Source: Aquihabitans sp. G128
GTDB lineage: Bacteria > Actinomycetota > Acidimicrobiia > Acidimicrobiales > Iamiaceae
DNA length: 64,000 nt
NCBI RefSeq assembly: GCF_019048865.1
Contig: NZ_CP077604.1
Location: forward strand, 4,278,001-4,342,000
Direction of reading: 5' to 3'
The translations under genes and the position numbers were made by a program. This document shows positions 61,643 through 64,000 of the stretch, one piece after another (within the stretch, counting starts at the first letter, position 1; every line of letters starts with the position of its first letter). The notes beneath the pieces were generated by a model. That model was not told where the DNA came from. It worked only from the letters and a program-made list of their open reading frames with translations, and made no database searches.

Positions 61643-63232
61643 TCAGGGGAGGACGGGGGAGGGGTCGGCCACGGGGTCGGGGCCGGGGTCGGCGGTGAGG
61701 TCGACGAGGGGCTCGGGGGCGCGGGCCGGGAGGAAGGCGAGGGCGACGGCGACGCCCACCAGGGAGGCGACGGCGCAGACGCGGGCGCCGCCGTGCATGC
61801 CGTCGACGAACGCGGTGCGGGCGGCGTCGAGCACCACCTGCTTGGCGGCGGGGCTGGGCGCACGGTCGGCCACCGCGGCAGCGGCCTGCACCGAGCTGCG
61901 GGCGGCGTCGAGGGCCTGGGCCGGCACGGGCAGGCCGCGCAGCCCGTCGACCAGCTTCGGGCCGTAGAGCGAGCTGAACACCGAGCCCACCACGGCCACG
62001 CCGAGGGTGCCGCCGAGCTCGCGGGTGGTGTCGTTCATGGCCGAGCCGACGCCGGCCTTGTTCGGCGGGAGCGAGCCGAGGATGGCGGCGGTGGACGGTG
62101 CCGTGGTCATGGTCAGGCCGGCCCCGATGAACATCATCGAGAACACGATGGAGCCCCAGTAGGACGAGCCCGCCGTGAGCGTCGATGCCCAGACGAACCC
62201 GACGCACATGCTGGCCAGGCCGGCGGCCACCATGCGCTTGGTGCCGATCCGCACCGAGAGCGCCGCTGCGAGCGGGGCCCCCAGGGCTGCGGCGAAGGCG
62301 AAGGGGAGCGTGTGCAGGCCGGCGGAGAGCGTCGAGTAGCCGAGGACGAACTGGAAGTACTGCGTGATCAGGAAGATGAAGCCGAACAGCGAGAAGAAGG
62401 CGATGGACACGGCCAGGCTCGCAGCGCTGAAGCGGGGGTTGCGGAACACCCGCACGTCGAGCATGGGGTGGGTGCTGCGCAGCTCCCAGGTCACGAAGCC
62501 GGCGAACAGGGCGATGGCCACGACGAAGCCCCGGAGGGTCCACAGCTCGGTCCAGCCGTGCTTCGGCGCCTCGATGATCGTGTAGACGAGCAGCACGACC
62601 GCGGCGCTCGACAGCACCACGCCCACCGGGTCGAGGCGGCCGGCGTCGGGGTCCTTCATGGTGGGCAGGAGGCGCTGGCCCAGGACGAGGGCGACGGCCA
62701 CGACGGGCAGGTTCACCAGGAAGATCGAGCCCCACCAGAAGTGCTCGAGCAGGAAGCCGCCGGTGAGGGGGCCGAGCGCCACGGCCAGGCCGGACACGGC
62801 CGACCAGATGCCGATGGCCTTGGCCCGTTCGACGGGTTCGGTGAACACGTTGGTGAGGATGGCGAGCGTGGCCGGGAACACCAGAGCGGCGCCGATGCCC
62901 ATGGTGGCCCGGGCGGCGATCAGGGCGTCGGCCGAGCCGACGAACGCGGCGACCGTGGAGCACAGGGCGAACAGGGCGAGGCCCAGCTGGAGGGCGCCCT
63001 TGCGCCCGAAGCGGTCGCCCAGGCTGCCGAACGCCAGCAGCAGCCCGGCGAACACGAGGCTGTAGGCGTCGACGATCCACTGGAGCTGGGTGGTGGTGGC
63101 ACCCAGCGTGCGGCTGATGGTGGGCAGGGCCACGTTGACGATCGTGTTGTCGACGACGACCAGGAAGAGGCTCAAGCAGAGCACCGGCAGGATGGCCCAG
63201 CGCTTCGGGTGGGGGAGGTTCGGCGTGTCCAT
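61643..63232 (-). CDS. DHA2-type MFS drug exporter (EmrB/QacA-like)
   Basis: 529 residues, about 14 membrane helices. Motif A-like GSLGDRFGRKGALQL after helix 2, the D1 motif LVVVDNTIVNVALPTI in helix 1, and the export motif C in SAVSGLAVALGPLTGGFLLE. These identify the proton-driven 14-TM drug:H+ antiporter group. A TetR gene diverges from it with a 17-bp perfect palindrome 20 bases upstream of this ATG, so expression is most likely induced by a drug or metabolite that releases the repressor. Confidence 0.93.
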   Translation of the reverse strand: MDTPNLPHPKRWAILPVLCLSLFLVVVDNTIVNVALPTISRTLGATTTQLQWIVDAYSLVFAGLLLAFGSLGDRFGRKGALQLGLALFALCSTVAAFVGSADALIAARATMGIGAALVFPATLAILTNVFTEPVERAKAIGIWSAVSGLAVALGPLTGGFLLEHFWWGSIFLVNLPVVAVALVLGQRLLPTMKDPDAGRLDPVGVVLSSAAVVLLVYTIIEAPKHGWTELWTLRGFVVAIALFAGFVTWELRSTHPMLDVRVFRNPRFSAASLAVSIAFFSLFGFIFLITQYFQFVLGYSTLSAGLHTLPFAFAAALGAPLAAALSVRIGTKRMVAAGLASMCVGFVWASTLTAGSSYWGSIVFSMMFIGAGLTMTTAPSTAAILGSLPPNKAGVGSAMNDTTRELGGTLGVAVVGSVFSSLYGPKLVDGLRGLPVPAQALDAARSSVQAAAAVADRAPSPAAKQVVLDAARTAFVDGMHGGARVCAVASLVGVAVALAFLPARAPEPLVDLTADPGPDPVADPSPVLP

Positions 63233-63252
63233 GGCTGCCACAACACCACACT

Positions 63253-63269
63253 GTGGAACATTGTTCCAC
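63253..63269. promoter_or_regulatory. TetR operator between the exporter and its regulator
   Basis: GTGGAACATTGTTCCAC, a perfect 8-1-8 palindrome of the GGAACA/TGTTCC type common for TetR repressors, in the 80-base space between divergent genes. Confidence 0.75.
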
Positions 63270-63299
63270 TGATTTCGCTCCGGTGTGACCATCGACCGG

Positions 63300-63305
63300 T
63301 ACGGT
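63300..63305 (+). promoter_or_regulatory. TACGGT -10-like hexamer of the TetR gene
   Basis: Seven bases before ATG 63313; a leaderless arrangement. Confidence 0.4.
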
Positions 63306-63312
63306 CGGGGCG

Positions 63313-63900
63313 ATGGGCCCCCGCACGCGCACCCCGAGCGACGAGGTCGCCGGCTCGCTGGTGGAAGCAGCGGTCCGCGTCATCGAGGCCGACGGGACCG
63401 ACGCCCTCACCGTGCGCCGGGTGGCTGCCGAGGCCGGCGTGTCCCCGCAGGGCGTCTACAACCACTTCCACGGCAAGCAGGGCGTGGTGGAGGCGGTGTT
63501 CGTGCGGGGCTTCGACGCCCTCAGCGCGGCGTTCGCGGAGCTGCCTCGAGAGGATCCCCGCGAGGCGATCGTGGTGGCCGCCCACCGCTACCGCGAGCTC
63601 GCCCGGGAGCACCCCGGCTTCTACACGGTGATGTTCGACCGGGCCGTGCCCGACTTCGCCCCGTCCGAGGACGCCCTCGCCCACGCCGGCGCCGCGTTCG
63701 GCGGGCTGCGCGAGCTGGTGGTGGCCGCCATGGACGCTGGCGTGCTCGCGCCGGGCGACGCGGTGTCGGTGGCCCAGCAGCTCTGGAGCGCCCTGCACGG
63801 CGCGGTCTCGCTTGAGCTGCGCGGCATCGGGTTCGTCGAGGACCTCGACGCCCAGTTCGACGCGCTGGTGGCGTCGCTGCTGCGCGGCGTGGCTCGGTAG
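63313..63900 (+). CDS. TetR-family repressor of the divergent drug exporter
   Basis: 195 residues. HTH: LTVRRVAAEAGVSPQGVYNH followed by FHGKQGVVEAV. The C-terminal domain is the WHG/TetR_C_13-like type (YRELAREHPGFYTVMF; QLWSALHGAVSLEL). Divergent placement, the 17-bp palindrome between the genes and the exporter identity make this a standard efflux repressor pair. Drug specificity cannot be read. Confidence 0.93.
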   Translation: MGPRTRTPSDEVAGSLVEAAVRVIEADGTDALTVRRVAAEAGVSPQGVYNHFHGKQGVVEAVFVRGFDALSAAFAELPREDPREAIVVAAHRYRELAREHPGFYTVMFDRAVPDFAPSEDALAHAGAAFGGLRELVVAAMDAGVLAPGDAVSVAQQLWSALHGAVSLELRGIGFVEDLDAQFDALVASLLRGVAR

Positions 63901-64000
63901 CCCGACGCCCGCTGATCCCGGTCAGGGCCCATCTACGGGTGTAGGCCCGCGAGCCCGCCATGTCGTATCGTGACGGGCTGCGGCGCCGGGGCCTTCCGGG
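63901..64000. other. Window end, unassigned
   Basis: 100 bases after the TetR stop codon. An ATG at 63960 opens a frame that runs off the window; too short to call. Confidence 0.3.

Overview
The window reads as chromosomal DNA from a very GC-rich actinobacterium. Nearly all codons end in G or C, and there are many TetR-type regulators, two SigG-like ECF sigma factors and two sortase-anchored proteins ending in LPRTGSDPGP after long Thr/Ser stalks. That tail style, together with secreted PCRIADTR proteins, two flavin monooxygenases and leaderless promoters, points to Acidimicrobiia (an Iamia-like lineage). This placement is inference. No tRNA, rRNA, CRISPR array, phage or insertion sequence was seen.

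Layout. 1-9.9 kb: the end of an LPXTG protein, a LuxR-type ATPase regulator, a PqqD/Tat/thrombospondin-like secreted protein convergent with a MauE-thioredoxin fusion, an SDR enzyme, and a PAS-GGDEF-EAL-histidine kinase hybrid. 9.9-17.2 kb: amidase, an ECF sigma factor divergent from an SDR, an HhH protein, peptide deformylase, an acetyltransferase, a TetR/membrane-protein pair with two matching operators, and another TetR. 17.4-24.8 kb: one giant surface adhesin (about 2440 residues) split by a one-base frameshift. 25-29.2 kb: three small exported proteins of unknown function and an FtsX-type permease. 29.2-34.8 kb: a rifamycin phosphotransferase with a rifamycin-associated element upstream, then DUF899, DUF808 and a thioesterase. 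35-41.7 kb: HAD hydrolase, an AlkA-like glycosylase, a Baeyer-Villiger monooxygenase, a lipoprotein esterase and a secreted protein. 41.8-55.2 kb: a thioredoxin-reductase-like flavoprotein, an LpqC-like esterase, an EthA-like monooxygenase, a stand-alone LigD phosphoesterase domain, VOC proteins with an ArsR regulator, a coupled SRPBCC-sulfatase-propeller operon, and a TolB-like lipoprotein. 55.3-63.9 kb: a DrrAB-type exporter divergent from a TetR with an AT-hook-like tail, a second SigG-like factor, glucose-6-phosphate dehydrogenase, and a 14-TM drug exporter divergent from its TetR.

Four themes cut across the window. (1) Regulator genes sit divergent from their presumed targets with palindromic operators between them. 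(2) Many starts lie 6-9 bases after a TACSGT or TACCTT hexamer, so leaderless transcription looks common. (3) The right half carries a family of intergenic hairpins, mostly tandem copies with AACTT/AAGTT outer arms and a G-rich flank, always 3' of a gene. (4) At least five genes are broken by a single-base indel, and two more have a suspect 5' end. Most of the sites are G or C runs, which suggests consensus sequence error rather than gene decay; these are annotated as joined genes.
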